NCBI GenBank assembly: GCA_023336205.1 | Contig: JALQCR010000027.1 | Span: forward strand, 1 to 64,000 | DNA length: 64,000 nucleotides | Direction of reading: 5' to 3' | Origin: Pseudanabaena sp. Salubria-1 | GTDB taxonomy: Bacteria; Cyanobacteriota; Cyanobacteriia; Pseudanabaenales; Pseudanabaenaceae | Shown: piece by piece, positions 17,972 to 27,514 of the stretch | Position numbering within the stretch: position 1 is the first letter of the stretch | How the letters are laid out: each line of letters starts with the position of its first letter | Made by a program: the position numbers and the translations under genes | Notes under the pieces: generated by a model | What the model was told of the DNA's origin: nothing | The model's input: the letters and a program-made list of their open reading frames with translations, nothing else | The model's database searches: none

Positions 17972-19387
17972 TCATAAAGAGTTGTTTGAGAATTGATCGC
18001 AGTTAGCAAGAAATCGTTCTAATAAGTATGTTTGTGCGCCAAAGTGAAGATGGGTATAGGCAGCGTGAACTTGATCTTCCTGCCAGCCTTCGGATGGGTA
18101 GTGTAAATGTGAGTCATAGCCTTGGAGAGAATACAAGGGGCGATCGCAGATTTCGGTTAAAGATGAACGATGAAACTCATGACCCCAAATCCGATCCCCT
18201 TTTTTCATGAGCGGACTATCCTGCAAAGCGATCGCTTGACGATATCCGAGAGTTAGACGCTTTCCCATTTTTGCTGCCGTCGGGAAAATATTCACCATTG
18301 GGAAAGATTGCTCCTGAAAATCAACAATGCGATCGCATAAATACATCAAGCCACCGCATTCAGCATAGGTAGGAATTCCTGACTTGATGGCATTGTGAAC
18401 TGATTCTCTCGCGGTTTTATTTTCGGCTAATTCATTAGCGAACACTTCAGGAAAGCCACCACCGAAATATAAGCCTTGAATATTTTCAGGTAACCCGTGA
18501 TCGCTAATTGGACTCCAAGGAATTAATTCTGCGTCCATTTCTCGAAATAGATCCAGATTGTCGGCATAGTAAAAACTGAAGGCTTTATCTTGAGCGATCG
18601 CAATGCGGAGCCCCTCACCCCTAGACCCTCTCCCATGAGGAGAGGGGAGTAATATTTCTTCTCCCCATCTCCCCATGGGAGAGGGGGCTGGGGGGTGAGG
18701 GCTTTCCATTAATGGCAATAACTTCTCCCAATCAAAACAAGTTTCACCTAAATATGCCAAGCGCTCAATAATTCCATCGAGATCAGACATTTCCGCAGTG
18801 GGAACTAGTCCTAAATGGCGATCGGGTATGGAGATGTTATCTTGACGGCGCAGAACTCCTACAATTGGTAAATTTAATGGCTCTAGAGCTTGGGTTAATA
18901 ATTCTAAATGGCGATCGCTACCAACGCGATTAAGCACAACGCCTGCAATATGAATACGTGGATCAAAAGTACGATATCCATGTGCGATCGCGGCAATGGA
19001 TCTGGAAGTACTAGCACAATTGAGAATCAAGATTACGGGAATGTTTAACAATCGTGCAATGTGAGCTGTGCTAGCAGTGTCGTCTTTGCCTGTAGCTCCA
19101 TCGAATAGCCCCATTACCCCCTCAATCAGAGCATATTCAGCATTCTGGCAATGTTTGGCAAAACAAGACTTTACATAGGATTCGGAAGTTAAGACAGGAT
19201 CGAGATTGCGACAAGGTAGCCCTGTGATGTAGGAATGGAACATGGGATCGATGTAGTCAGGTCCCACTTTAAAAGATTGCACTGGAGATTTAGTAGATCG
19301 CGATCGCGATTGTATTGCGGCTAGTAGTGCCAAAGTTACTGTGGTCTTGCCTACGCCACTCCGTTCACCCGCGATAATTATTGCCAT
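17972..19387 (-). CDS. cobB: Cobyrinic acid a,c-diamide synthase (CobB/CbiA)
   Basis: 471 residues. This glutamine-dependent amidation step belongs to cobalamin synthesis. The N-terminal P-loop GERSGVGKTTV and the SFKVGPDYIDPMFH and EGVMGLFDG segments form the ATP domain. The C-terminal class I glutaminase has its cysteine in TYAECGGLMYL and the final histidine in HAAYTHLHF. Between the domains (about residues 228-260) lies an inserted proline/glycine/arginine-rich stretch encoded by a repetitive element (18611-18701). The stop lies 3 bp from the composite transposon's target duplication, so the gene end was barely spared. Confidence 0.92.
   Translation of the reverse strand: MAIIIAGERSGVGKTTVTLALLAAIQSRSRSTKSPVQSFKVGPDYIDPMFHSYITGLPCRNLDPVLTSESYVKSCFAKHCQNAEYALIEGVMGLFDGATGKDDTASTAHIARLLNIPVILILNCASTSRSIAAIAHGYRTFDPRIHIAGVVLNRVGSDRHLELLTQALEPLNLPIVGVLRRQDNISIPDRHLGLVPTAEMSDLDGIIERLAYLGETCFDWEKLLPLMESPHPPAPSPMGRWGEEILLPSPHGRGSRGEGLRIAIAQDKAFSFYYADNLDLFREMDAELIPWSPISDHGLPENIQGLYFGGGFPEVFANELAENKTARESVHNAIKSGIPTYAECGGLMYLCDRIVDFQEQSFPMVNIFPTAAKMGKRLTLGYRQAIALQDSPLMKKGDRIWGHEFHRSSLTEICDRPLYSLQGYDSHLHYPSEGWQEDQVHAAYTHLHFGAQTYLLERFLANCDQFSNNSL
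18611..18701. repeat. In-frame interspersed repeat inside cobB
   Basis: The CCCTCACCCCTAGACCCTCT-type sequence and its near-complement (...GAGGGGGCTGGGGGGTGAGGG) form an inverted pair of about 90 bp. It is translated without a stop as HPPAPSPMGRWGEE ... SPHGRGSRGEG between the two CobB domains. Such GGGTGAGGG-type repeats are common in cyanobacterial genomes, usually between genes. Confidence 0.8.
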
Positions 19388-19477
19388 TTTTTATAGGTAT
19401 TGTTTTTTGTGAAATAAGGTTGAGTGGCGCAAAGCACCGACCATTCTTGCCTTACAGCAATTTCCAATCAAACGAAC

Positions 19478-19531
19478 CACAAGAAAGTTTTTGAAAGTTT
19501 TACTTTGCAAAACTTTCAAAAACTTTCTTGG
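19478..19531. repeat. Interspersed stem-loop (AAGAAAGTTTTTGAAAG type)
   Basis: A perfect hairpin with arms AAGAAAGTTTTTGAAAGTTT and complement around TACTTTGC. Closely related hairpins occur at 21425-21475, 46508-46560, 50550-50602, 52466-52512 and 56646-56695, all between genes. They often sit next to the phrase GGTTTGAGCGTAAAGCG. Confidence 0.7.
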
Positions 19532-19559
19532 TTTAGGTTTGAGCGTAAAGCGTTGTAAG

Positions 19560-19955
19560 TTATGGAATAAATGGAATAAACTGTTTTAAAAATTTACGTA
19601 GCTTTAATAGACCAATAACTTCGCGTACTTTTGGAGAAACAAAATCTTCAGGCGGAATACTGTCTAGCGATCGCAGCTTTTCCATGAGTTCCGTATATTC
19701 AGCAGCAGTGAGTTGTTTGCCATCGATGGGCGATCGCGCATCAGTATAGATTTCCGCGCGTAAAATTTCTTCAGGTAGATCTTCCTGAGAAGACTGGATT
19801 GTCAGAGTTTCCGCAAAACTAATCATCGGCATTGCCAATGTGGAGATCTGCAAACTGAAGAAAGAAGCGATCGCCAAATTTCGATTTTTCGCTTTTGGTA
19901 AAGCTTTACGTTGTGGAACCTTGCTACTTTTAGCGCCCCAATCTATTTGGTACAT
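19560..19955 (-). CDS. Hypothetical secreted or membrane-anchored small protein
   Basis: 131 residues from ATG 19955. This start is chosen because GGAGG lies 7 bases upstream; the frame is open further upstream but overlaps the pentapeptide gene. A basic N-terminus (KVPQRKALPKAKNRN) is followed by a hydrophobic segment (LAIASFFSLQISTLAMPMISFAETL), which looks like a signal peptide cleaved near SFA-ET. The rest is acidic-helical, ending KLRKFLKQFIPFIP. It overlaps the preceding gene's stop by 26 bp, suggesting translational coupling. The family is not recognised. Confidence 0.65.
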   Translation of the reverse strand: MYQIDWGAKSSKVPQRKALPKAKNRNLAIASFFSLQISTLAMPMISFAETLTIQSSQEDLPEEILRAEIYTDARSPIDGKQLTAAEYTELMEKLRSLDSIPPEDFVSPKVREVIGLLKLRKFLKQFIPFIP

Positions 19956-21030
19956 CTTCACAGCCTCCAGGAATAGTTTTACGAGATTTTTTGCCACTCC
20001 ATGCACAGAGATATTGGCGTGTTTCTTCAGATAGATCGATCGCCTTGCTAAAGTCAGCATCTTCGACCACTGCGCCCGTATATTCGCCCGTCTCGAAATT
20101 AGGCAGATTTTGGCGATCGCGAGGAGAGGCAGTTTCTAGCTTGCCATAAAATAGCTTTACACGGCTTAGATCTGTACCGCGTAAGTTTGCTTTAGCCAAG
20201 ATTGCGCCGACAAGGTTTGCGCCTGTAAGATCGCAATTAACAAAGTTTGCCTTAATTAAATTCGCGCCACTCAAATCAGCATTTCGCAAATCTGTATTAC
20301 AAATATCACGATTGGCTAACATCATCCCTAAATTAACTACCCGCACTCCATTAGCAAGATCGACTACATAACCACCCGTTCCATCAAGAATGGGGCGACC
20401 AAGCAACCCATCACGCTTCAATGGCGTTAAAAGATTAGCACTGGATAGAAATCGAATAATTTTGGCTCTTCCATCAGCATCACAGCCTCCAAGTAATGCT
20501 GCGGTTCTGGCTTGGGCGATCGCTCTTTCTAATGGCCAGTCTTCGAGTTGTCCTTGTGGATCAAGGACTAAGTCAGAAATCCCTTGAAAATATGAATCAA
20601 TAGTTTGCTGTTGGGTAATAACATTTTGTTGTCCAGTCAGGCTTTCTGAGATCTGATTTTGTCGCCATGCTACCCACACCGCCAAAATCGCAATTAAAAT
20701 CTGTCCTACCGCGCCTAAAGCCTCCCACTTGAGGCTATCAAACCATCGCGCAAAGGCAAGGTCAAGCTCAGTGACATGAGCCGCCATGAACAGCGCTAAT
20801 CCCGCTAAAATGCTGGACAGAGTAATATCCCAATGCTTACCGAGAGGAGAATTGGCGATCGCGCTCAGAAATGGTGGCACGAGTATTGGCAGAATGATAG
20901 CAAAGATCACGCCGAGACTGATATAAACCAGTTCATCGTGGTCTAGATACATCGCTGCAAGTGCCACGAAAGATGCGATCGTGGCTACGACTAGAAAAAT
21001 TACTTTAATTCGAGAATTCGGTAGAGCCAA
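19930..21030 (-). CDS. Membrane protein with C-terminal pentapeptide repeats
   Basis: 366 residues. Four hydrophobic segments in the first 130 residues (VIFLVVATIASFVALAAMYL, ISLGVIFAIILPILVPPFL, ITLSSILAGLALFMAAHV, ALGAVGQILIAILAVWVAW) are followed by a helical region. A pentapeptide-repeat block covers about 255-310 (DLRNADLSGANLIKANFVNC, then DLTGANLVGAILAKANLRG). Pentapeptide proteins of this type are abundant in cyanobacteria and have no assigned reaction. It is co-transcribed with the overlapping small gene. Confidence 0.8.
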   Translation of the reverse strand: MALPNSRIKVIFLVVATIASFVALAAMYLDHDELVYISLGVIFAIILPILVPPFLSAIANSPLGKHWDITLSSILAGLALFMAAHVTELDLAFARWFDSLKWEALGAVGQILIAILAVWVAWRQNQISESLTGQQNVITQQQTIDSYFQGISDLVLDPQGQLEDWPLERAIAQARTAALLGGCDADGRAKIIRFLSSANLLTPLKRDGLLGRPILDGTGGYVVDLANGVRVVNLGMMLANRDICNTDLRNADLSGANLIKANFVNCDLTGANLVGAILAKANLRGTDLSRVKLFYGKLETASPRDRQNLPNFETGEYTGAVVEDADFSKAIDLSEETRQYLCAWSGKKSRKTIPGGCEDVPNRLGR

Positions 21031-21551
21031 ACTAGTTAGTTCAATTGGATTTGCAGAGGATTTGGATGAAAGCTATTACTAACCCAGATAATCTTACAAT
21101 AAATCTCCTGATATAGCTGTATTCACTCTAGTTAAGCAGCAATTCTCACTATGAAACCGATTTTGGTGTTTCTAGTGCCAAAGACGCTAGAAACACCAAA
21201 ATCGGTTTTTTAAAAGCCCACCTTAGATGGGCTTTTAAAAAACTAATTTTTACAATTAGAATTACTGCTAGTTAAACCAGCAATTCTAATTGTAAAATCG
21301 ATCGAAAAAATGATCCATACAAAAAAACAAAATATAGCGACGGGCTATGCCCGACGCTATATTTTGGAGATCGATAATTTTGTGTAAGGATCTATAGCGT
21401 GCTATACGCTCAAACCCAAATCAATAAAAGTTTTAAAAGTCTTGCTTTGCAAGACTTTTAAAACTTTTATTGATTTGGGTTTATTTTTAAAACCCTTACT
21501 GGTTTTGGTTTTTAATCCACAAAAGTGTGACGACACTTTTGTGGATTGCTT
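21031..21551. repeat. Gene-free stretch packed with hairpins
   Basis: About 520 bp without a gene. Visible hairpins are the CGATTTTGGTGTTTCTAG pair with an AAAAGCCCACC pair (21150-21245); an ATATAGCGACGGGC/GCCCGACGCTATAT pair (21330-21365); an AAATCAATAAAAGTTTTAAA pair (21420-21480); and a CCACAAAAGTGT pair just before the ECF gene end (21518-21545). Confidence 0.6.
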
Positions 21552-22478
21552 CTAGAATTCATTTCCGTACCAAATTCTTAATCCCCACATGGTAACTAAG
21601 AAAACTAACAAAACAAGATCGCGTGGTAAAAACTTGAGAGGGTTCCAAACTACAATATGAGTATTGGGAGTGGTAAAACCACGTACTTGCATCGCGCTCG
21701 CAGTTTGTTCTGCACGGATAAATAGATTGTCAATTAAACGCTCTGCAAGAATTAGCCAAATTTGAGTAGTACGTTTAAAGCCTAGTCTTTTCCAATTAAT
21801 TGAACGAGTTCGCATTGCTCTGCCGAGATTCTGTACTTCTTCTAAAACCAATGGGACAAAACGAAGCGCAAGGGTCAGAGTAAGAACAATTTCGACAACA
21901 GGAACTTTGAGAAATTTTAATGGAGACAAAACTGAGGCGAGTGCAGCCGTAATTTCTTCGGGAGCCGTAACTAACAAAAATAGAGTTGGTGCATAGAGGT
22001 AGGTGAATATCAATGTGCAAACGCGCACACCTAAATCTAGAGATCTTCGCGTAATGGTGATACTGCCAGCTTTCCAAACTACATAACTATAGGGAGTTGG
22101 TTGAGGTAGTTTGAGCGTGAGGGGTGAGGCGCTCAGAGCTTTTTCGGCTGCAACATTACTTATTTCAGGAATCGGACGGCGCGGCTGGACATTGGCATTA
22201 AAGCCATCTGGGGAAAAGGTAGCGATCGCAAAAGTCATAAAGGCAAGCAGTAGCAAAATCCCCATTTGCTGCTTCCAAACCCGCATCGGAATCTGTGAAG
22301 CTAGGGTCAGGATAATTAGTAAAACTGCGATCGCAATACGCCAAGGCTCATTAGCTTGAATCGGCGACAATAAAAAGGTGAGTAGTCCAAACAGTTTGAT
22401 GCGTGGATCGAGTCGATGGAGCCATGTAATCGGCTGTTCGAGGTAAAGTCCGATGGGAAGCGATCGCAGTATATCCAC
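21552..22478 (-). CDS. Energy-coupling factor transporter T component (CbiQ/EcfT family)
   Basis: 308 residues. This is the transmembrane scaffold of an ECF-type vitamin or metal importer. It begins IGLYLEQPITWLHRLDPRIKL, the usual start of EcfT, with hydrophobic segments to about residue 90 and again at 150-235. The two coupling motifs that contact the ATPases appear as AMRTRSINWKR and SAMQVRGFTT. An inserted loop of about 40 residues (FNANVQPRRPIPEISNVAAE) follows the first membrane block, as is common in cyanobacteria. No ATPase or substrate-binding gene is adjacent, so the substrate is unknown. Confidence 0.87.
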   Translation of the reverse strand: MDILRSLPIGLYLEQPITWLHRLDPRIKLFGLLTFLLSPIQANEPWRIAIAVLLIILTLASQIPMRVWKQQMGILLLLAFMTFAIATFSPDGFNANVQPRRPIPEISNVAAEKALSASPLTLKLPQPTPYSYVVWKAGSITITRRSLDLGVRVCTLIFTYLYAPTLFLLVTAPEEITAALASVLSPLKFLKVPVVEIVLTLTLALRFVPLVLEEVQNLGRAMRTRSINWKRLGFKRTTQIWLILAERLIDNLFIRAEQTASAMQVRGFTTPNTHIVVWNPLKFLPRDLVLLVFLVTMWGLRIWYGNEF

Positions 22479-22633
22479 TATGTTCTAATATTTTTCGGGA
22501 GTTTCATTCTGGCAGTTTCCAATATACCAAAAACGTAGCGATTAAACCCATAAAAGAGATGCGGCGCGATGCGCTGCATCTCTTTTATGTTGAAAGGTTT
22601 GCGAAGCAAACCTTTCAACATATTGGCTTGTAT

Positions 22634-24928
22634 TTAGCGCAAAGCGCTATAAACAGCAACAAGAACGCGCTTAAACGCGGGTGTACCACAACGCGCATCA
22701 ACGGGAACCCTGAAAATAGCGTTGACTTCAGGATAAAACATCAGCGCTGAGCCTTCACGAATTTGTCCATAGATGATTTCCACATTTTCCGTTTTGCCAG
22801 CATTGCCCTTAACAGTAACAGTTTGATGCTCTCGAAAACCTGCGCGATCGCCATCGGCACAATTCATCAAAATGCAATTGCGGTGAGGCATCCCACGATA
22901 ATAATCACCATCTTTATAAACGACAGTATTATGTTGTGAATAACTGCGCCCAGTGCCAAGGACAAGCACGATCGCTTTAGTATGCTCAGGGACATCAAAA
23001 CTGGAAAGCGCTGGTAAATCGAGCTTTGGCATGGGCGTAACAAACATATGGGCTTTACCAGATATAGTTGGAAATTTGGGTGTATGGAAGATGCGATTAG
23101 CGATCGTAAATTCTTGATTGCCATGATCAAGTTCGCCTATTTTTTCGTAATCTGGAATGGTCTTAGCGATCAATTGACGGATATATTTTGTGTCTTGGAG
23201 CGATCGCCAATTGACTACATCATCGCCATGTAGGCGGCCTGCAAGTTCGGTTAGAAATTCAACTTCTGAAATTAATTCTGTCCCTTCTCTCTGACTGAGA
23301 TGGGATGTTCCCTCATCATTTAGACGGACAAAATTATTGCCAGATTCAGTTGTCGTTTTATGGGGATTTTCAAAACGAGCGAAGACGGGTAGAATCAATG
23401 TGTTCTCTTTCGCGAGTCCATGAAAATGTCCGAGATTAGGCTTGGTCGAAATATAAATAACGGTTTCGATATTACCAATGGCGCGTTTAGCTTGAGTTAA
23501 ATCAGGATTCGCAGCGTAGATATTGCCGCCGAGACAGAGTAGTGTATCGATCTGATGGCGATCGCTTGCTTCGATCAAGGCGCGAGTATCATAGCCTTGA
23601 ACTCGACTGAGAGGTCGTTGTAATAGTTTCTCTAAAGCTTGCATAATCTCTTCTTTGAGAAGAATTGTCACCCCCATCGAACCAAATCCCTGCACATTAG
23701 AATGTCCGCGAATCGGCATTGTTCCAGTACCTTCTTTTCCTGCATTGCCAGTCAAGAGAGCAGTATTGGCAATACTAAACACATTATCCACAGCATTTGA
23801 ATGCTGTGTAATGCCCATCGCCCATGCGAAGATTACTCGTTGCGAAGTCCCAATCATCTTTGCAGCAATTTCGATTTCCTCCCGTGATACTCCACAAGTA
23901 TTCAGTATCTCTAACCAATCTAGCGATCGCACCTCTTCGATTACTGCTTCCCAATCTTCAGTATATTGTTTTAGAAAGTCATAATCAACGAGATTATTCT
24001 CAATTAGAGCCTTTTGGATTCCCAGAAAAACCGCAGTATCACTACCTGAAATTGGCTGGATATAATGAGAGGAAATATCTGAGCCTTTGAGAAAAGATTT
24101 AATCGGATAAGCAGGAGAAGCGAATTTAACTAAGCCAACTTCGATCAGAGGATTAATAATAATCACCTTACCTCCGCGATCTCGCAGTTGAATTAACTCA
24201 TTCATCAAGCGAGGATGATTTGCAGGTGCATTGGATCCAATCAGTACGATACAATCGCTCTGTTTGAGATCGGCAAGGCTAACCATTGACGTACCCGATC
24301 CAAACATTTGCTTTAATCCAACGGTCGAAGGCGCATGGCAGAGATCGGAGCAGTCAGCAAGGTTATTCGAGCCAAGCGATCGCATCAGTAATTGCAAGAG
24401 ATAAGCGGCTTCATTCGATGAACGACCTGAACTATACGAGGCAAGGCGTTCTGGTGATTTCTGGAAAGCTGTGACAACAATTTCATAGACTTCTTGCCAT
24501 GAGATGCGTTCGTAGCGATCGCTATTAGCCCGTTTAATCACGGGAAAGCTCAAACGACCTAAGCGATCTGCTTCCATAGAACTTAATTTTTGTAGTTCCG
24601 AAATTGGGTAACGCTCAAAGAAATGCTTAGGAATTGCTTCCATTAATTCTGAGGCGATCGCTTCGACACTTTTAGCACAGCGCTGTAAATTCTCTTCATC
24701 CTCATTCTGAAACCCGCCTTTTTGCCCTCCCGTTCCCCATGCACAAGATAGACAAGCACTCTTATGCAATAGCGTTTTCCATAGCAATCCACCCTTCAGA
24801 TCCACTGTTTTCTCTGCCCAATAACCTATAACGGGCAAGCCGCCACCCATTTCTGGTTGTGCAGATGCGATCGTTGTTTCCGAAGGAGTTGAGTCAGCCA
24901 TGTTTTTTTTTAGTTGTAGCTTAAGCAA
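22634..24928 (-). CDS. FdhF/YdeP-type molybdopterin oxidoreductase
   Basis: 764 residues from ATG 24928; ATG 24901 (MADSTPSET) is an equally likely start, and neither has a clear ribosome site. The protein resembles YdeP-like members of the formate dehydrogenase alpha family. MGGGLPVIGYWAEK is at the start, and the N-terminal pair SACLSCAWG replaces the full iron-sulfur motif. The molybdopterin-binding regions SSNEAAYLLQLLMRSLGSNN, VLIGSNAPANHPRLM, MPIRGHSNVQGFGSMGV and the C-terminal MPHRNCILMNCADGDRAGFR are present. Electron partner and substrate are unknown. The AbiE-like genes lie 5 bp upstream in the same direction. Confidence 0.85.
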   Translation of the reverse strand: MLKLQLKKNMADSTPSETTIASAQPEMGGGLPVIGYWAEKTVDLKGGLLWKTLLHKSACLSCAWGTGGQKGGFQNEDEENLQRCAKSVEAIASELMEAIPKHFFERYPISELQKLSSMEADRLGRLSFPVIKRANSDRYERISWQEVYEIVVTAFQKSPERLASYSSGRSSNEAAYLLQLLMRSLGSNNLADCSDLCHAPSTVGLKQMFGSGTSMVSLADLKQSDCIVLIGSNAPANHPRLMNELIQLRDRGGKVIIINPLIEVGLVKFASPAYPIKSFLKGSDISSHYIQPISGSDTAVFLGIQKALIENNLVDYDFLKQYTEDWEAVIEEVRSLDWLEILNTCGVSREEIEIAAKMIGTSQRVIFAWAMGITQHSNAVDNVFSIANTALLTGNAGKEGTGTMPIRGHSNVQGFGSMGVTILLKEEIMQALEKLLQRPLSRVQGYDTRALIEASDRHQIDTLLCLGGNIYAANPDLTQAKRAIGNIETVIYISTKPNLGHFHGLAKENTLILPVFARFENPHKTTTESGNNFVRLNDEGTSHLSQREGTELISEVEFLTELAGRLHGDDVVNWRSLQDTKYIRQLIAKTIPDYEKIGELDHGNQEFTIANRIFHTPKFPTISGKAHMFVTPMPKLDLPALSSFDVPEHTKAIVLVLGTGRSYSQHNTVVYKDGDYYRGMPHRNCILMNCADGDRAGFREHQTVTVKGNAGKTENVEIIYGQIREGSALMFYPEVNAIFRVPVDARCGTPAFKRVLVAVYSALR

Positions 24929-24933
24929 ATATT

Positions 24934-25608
24934 TTAACGAAAAAAGCTTTGAATTAAATCAAACACCAAATCTTCTCGATCCCTGCTAACCGATGGTAAG
25001 AAACTCAGCACTGCTTCCTCTAAATCATTCCTATTTTCTTGAAACCAAGATGCTAGAAAAATCTTAACTTCTTCTTGCGATTGATGAAACTGCTGTTCTA
25101 ATTCTTCACATCCATCTAATAAAATCACAATATCTTCAATATCCTTAGATAAACGCAAATCATTTCCCCGACCCAAAAAAGCCTCCACTTTACTTGCCAG
25201 TAAATAAATTGGTGGAAAAATCCAAATATCTCGACCACTAGGCAAACGATAAAGAATCTTATGGGCGATGCCCTCTTCATACCAACGATTACTGAATCCT
25301 AAAACACTTTCATCACATGGCATTATATCCACAAGCAAGTCCTGATATACCCAGCGACATAATGGTGCATCCTGTTCTATACATTCTTGTAAACCAACAG
25401 ATCGCAAACGTTCTGATAGAGCATAGTAATCAACCCATGAAGAAATTTCCACCACACAATCTACGTCCTTAGTTGGACGCAAATCATCCCAAAGAATTTC
25501 ATCTACATATAATGCGATCGTTGCCCCGCCCGTAAATACAAACTGATCAGGTAGATATTCCAAAATCGCCGCTACTTTCTCTAAATTTTCAATTTGAGGG
25601 TTACTCAT
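24934..25608 (-). CDS. AbiEii-like nucleotidyltransferase (putative toxin)
   Basis: 224 residues. The N-terminal FVFTGGATIALYVDE with RPTKDVDCVVEI gives the G-G ... D-x-D pattern of minimal nucleotidyltransferases in the AbiEii/COG-type toxin group. The third acidic position is in LLVDIMPCDE. Known members transfer nucleotides to tRNA or proteins and are neutralised by the partner gene. It overlaps the upstream gene by 8 bp, the typical arrangement of a type IV toxin-antitoxin pair. Toxicity here is inferred. Confidence 0.68.
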   Translation of the reverse strand: MSNPQIENLEKVAAILEYLPDQFVFTGGATIALYVDEILWDDLRPTKDVDCVVEISSWVDYYALSERLRSVGLQECIEQDAPLCRWVYQDLLVDIMPCDESVLGFSNRWYEEGIAHKILYRLPSGRDIWIFPPIYLLASKVEAFLGRGNDLRLSKDIEDIVILLDGCEELEQQFHQSQEEVKIFLASWFQENRNDLEEAVLSFLPSVSRDREDLVFDLIQSFFR

Positions 25609-26104
25609 ATAGCCTCTTTTTTAATTCGATAGCCGCTAACTCCTGTTCCCTTATCCCGCCTACCCGCAGACTATCCACTAAGCAAAGTATCTCGTAAAAA
25701 CGTATATCCTTTGTCACCACCTCAGGCACAGATCGATATAAAGGCTTAATCTCCAAGCCTTTAATCTTTCCTTTCGGTGATGCCCACACATAAGCATTGT
25801 CATCACTGACCATCAATAAACTCTTTAATGGAGCAGCAGAATGAGCAGTTGGCACACCGCGCACCAAGCTTCCTACCTTAGCCGGAAAAACATACTTCAA
25901 GCCATGTACTAAAAATTCCTCTAAAGCACCTTTCAAAACAGTTCTTCTTTTAGCATTGTATAAGTAACATTCTTCGCAACGATGTAACGCATCATGAACC
26001 ACAGAAGAACTTGTCTTTAAACTTTCTGCCAAATCAGCATAAGTCCACTCTAATTCTAAGCAGTGAACTTTAATTAAAACCACGATATCTTGAGTCTTTA
26101 GCAT
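25601..26104 (-). CDS. AbiEi-like winged-helix partner (putative antitoxin)
   Basis: 167 residues. An N-terminal helix-turn-helix (WTYADLAESLKTSSSVVHDA, about 19-38) is followed by a region with no recognised motif (LVRGVPTAHSAAPLKS). Position, size and overlap with the nucleotidyltransferase gene match AbiE-type antitoxins, which repress their own promoter. The upstream region 26105-26160 holds short palindromic bits (ATTCGCGAATT) that could be an operator. Confidence 0.58.
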   Translation of the reverse strand: MLKTQDIVVLIKVHCLELEWTYADLAESLKTSSSVVHDALHRCEECYLYNAKRRTVLKGALEEFLVHGLKYVFPAKVGSLVRGVPTAHSAAPLKSLLMVSDDNAYVWASPKGKIKGLEIKPLYRSVPEVVTKDIRFYEILCLVDSLRVGGIREQELAAIELKKRLYE

Positions 26105-26232
26105 ACGTCTTGAGATGCTTACAATATTTTTATTCTATATTCGCGAATTGAGAATATGCTGACTCTAGCACAAACAGATCCACAAGATAAGTAGTATTGC
26201 TCTTCTCCCTTGTGTTTTTTAAAAAATAAAGT

Positions 26233-27363
26233 TTATACCGATCGCTTGAGCGTTACTGCAAAAGTGCTACCCTTGCCCACTTGACTAATTACATGAATAC
26301 TGCCTTCCATCTTCTGCACCAATTCATTGGCGATCGCAAGTCCCAAACCCGTACCAGAAATATCTCCATCTGCTTGTCTGCCGCGAAAATTACGCTCAAA
26401 TAAACGTGGTAAATCAGCATCAGGAATCCCCACTCCCGTATCTTGGACATAGATATAAACTGTATCAGGCTTCACATCTGCACCTAATAGAACATATCCA
26501 TGTTCAGGCGTGTACTTGAGTGCATTCTCTGCCAAATTACCGATCGCTTCTCTTAGCCCTGATTCATTGCCTAATACTTTGGGTAAATGAGAAGGAATAT
26601 TGGATAAAAATTGAATATTGCGATCTTGAGCGATCGCACTGGCAAAATTAGCGATCGCTTCCAAAATTCCATTTAGATCTACAGGTGCAAGATCTATAGT
26701 TGCCGCAGGTAATAAGGCTTTTTCATGTTCGGCTTGCGGTAGTAGCAATGGCGCAGGGCGATCAGCTTCGCTGAGTAGATCTTGAATATGCTGAGTTTCG
26801 CGTAAAATCCCCGTTACAAATTTTTGATTAGGATCTGACTCAACGATGCGCCGTGATAAAAGTTGAGCAAAAGTGCGAATTGCCGTCAGAGGATTGCGAA
26901 GTTGATGTAATAAAGAAGCAAAAAAATTGCTTTGCTCTTCATAATGGCGCTGTTGGTTCGCGACTAACCATTGATTGCGACGATCTAAAGCGCAGGCGAT
27001 CGCTAAAGTATTGGCAATTTGTTGAATTTGTGATTGTTCGTATTCCTGCCAATCGCGATCATCTCTTCCTGTCATCAAAAAGCCTAAAATAGCCTCCTCA
27101 TAAATCAAGGGGAGTACAAAGCGGCGTTGTTTTACCAAACCACTACTACCTATGGATAACATTGGCAAAGTTTCAGGAAAAGCTTCTGGCAGAGCCATCA
27201 AGCCATCTTCAGGAAATATAGCAACCTCAATTAGATTAGTGGGCATCCCATCCGCCACATTTTCAGTGATATAGATAGCACTAGCAACTGCACCCAAACT
27301 TTGGGTCAGTAAAATAATTTGCGATCGGGCTAGGGCTACTAGATCGGGACTGGCGGCAAGCAT
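26233..27363 (-). CDS. GAF-domain sensor histidine kinase
   Basis: 376 residues. A GAF-like sensor (about 10-130) is followed by a HisKA segment with the H-box ASLLHQLRNPLTAIRTFAQL (His about 158). The ATPase domain has N-box REAIGNLAENALKYTPEHG, G1 DTGVGIPDADLPRLFERNF and G2 GTGLGLAIANEL. No membrane segment is seen, so it is a soluble kinase; similar proteins are typical of cyanobacteria. No response regulator gene is adjacent; the one at 35460 is 8 kb away and not obviously paired. Confidence 0.9.
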   Translation of the reverse strand: MLAASPDLVALARSQIILLTQSLGAVASAIYITENVADGMPTNLIEVAIFPEDGLMALPEAFPETLPMLSIGSSGLVKQRRFVLPLIYEEAILGFLMTGRDDRDWQEYEQSQIQQIANTLAIACALDRRNQWLVANQQRHYEEQSNFFASLLHQLRNPLTAIRTFAQLLSRRIVESDPNQKFVTGILRETQHIQDLLSEADRPAPLLLPQAEHEKALLPAATIDLAPVDLNGILEAIANFASAIAQDRNIQFLSNIPSHLPKVLGNESGLREAIGNLAENALKYTPEHGYVLLGADVKPDTVYIYVQDTGVGIPDADLPRLFERNFRGRQADGDISGTGLGLAIANELVQKMEGSIHVISQVGKGSTFAVTLKRSV

Positions 27364-27514
27364 GAATAGAAATTGATAATTGATGGGCGTAAATCTTAGT
27401 ATATAGCGATCGCTAAATCAGAAAATCAAGGTCAAGTTTTGTATGGCTGTACTTTTCTATAAATGTTACTATTTTCAGCAATCTAAATGAATGTGCTGCA
27501 ACATTCCAACCTCT

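Noticed and set aside
21552..24928. Cobalt/cobalamin import operon linking the ECF-T gene with cobB
   Set aside because: No ATPase or substrate-binding gene is adjacent and several unrelated genes lie between; substrate cannot be inferred.
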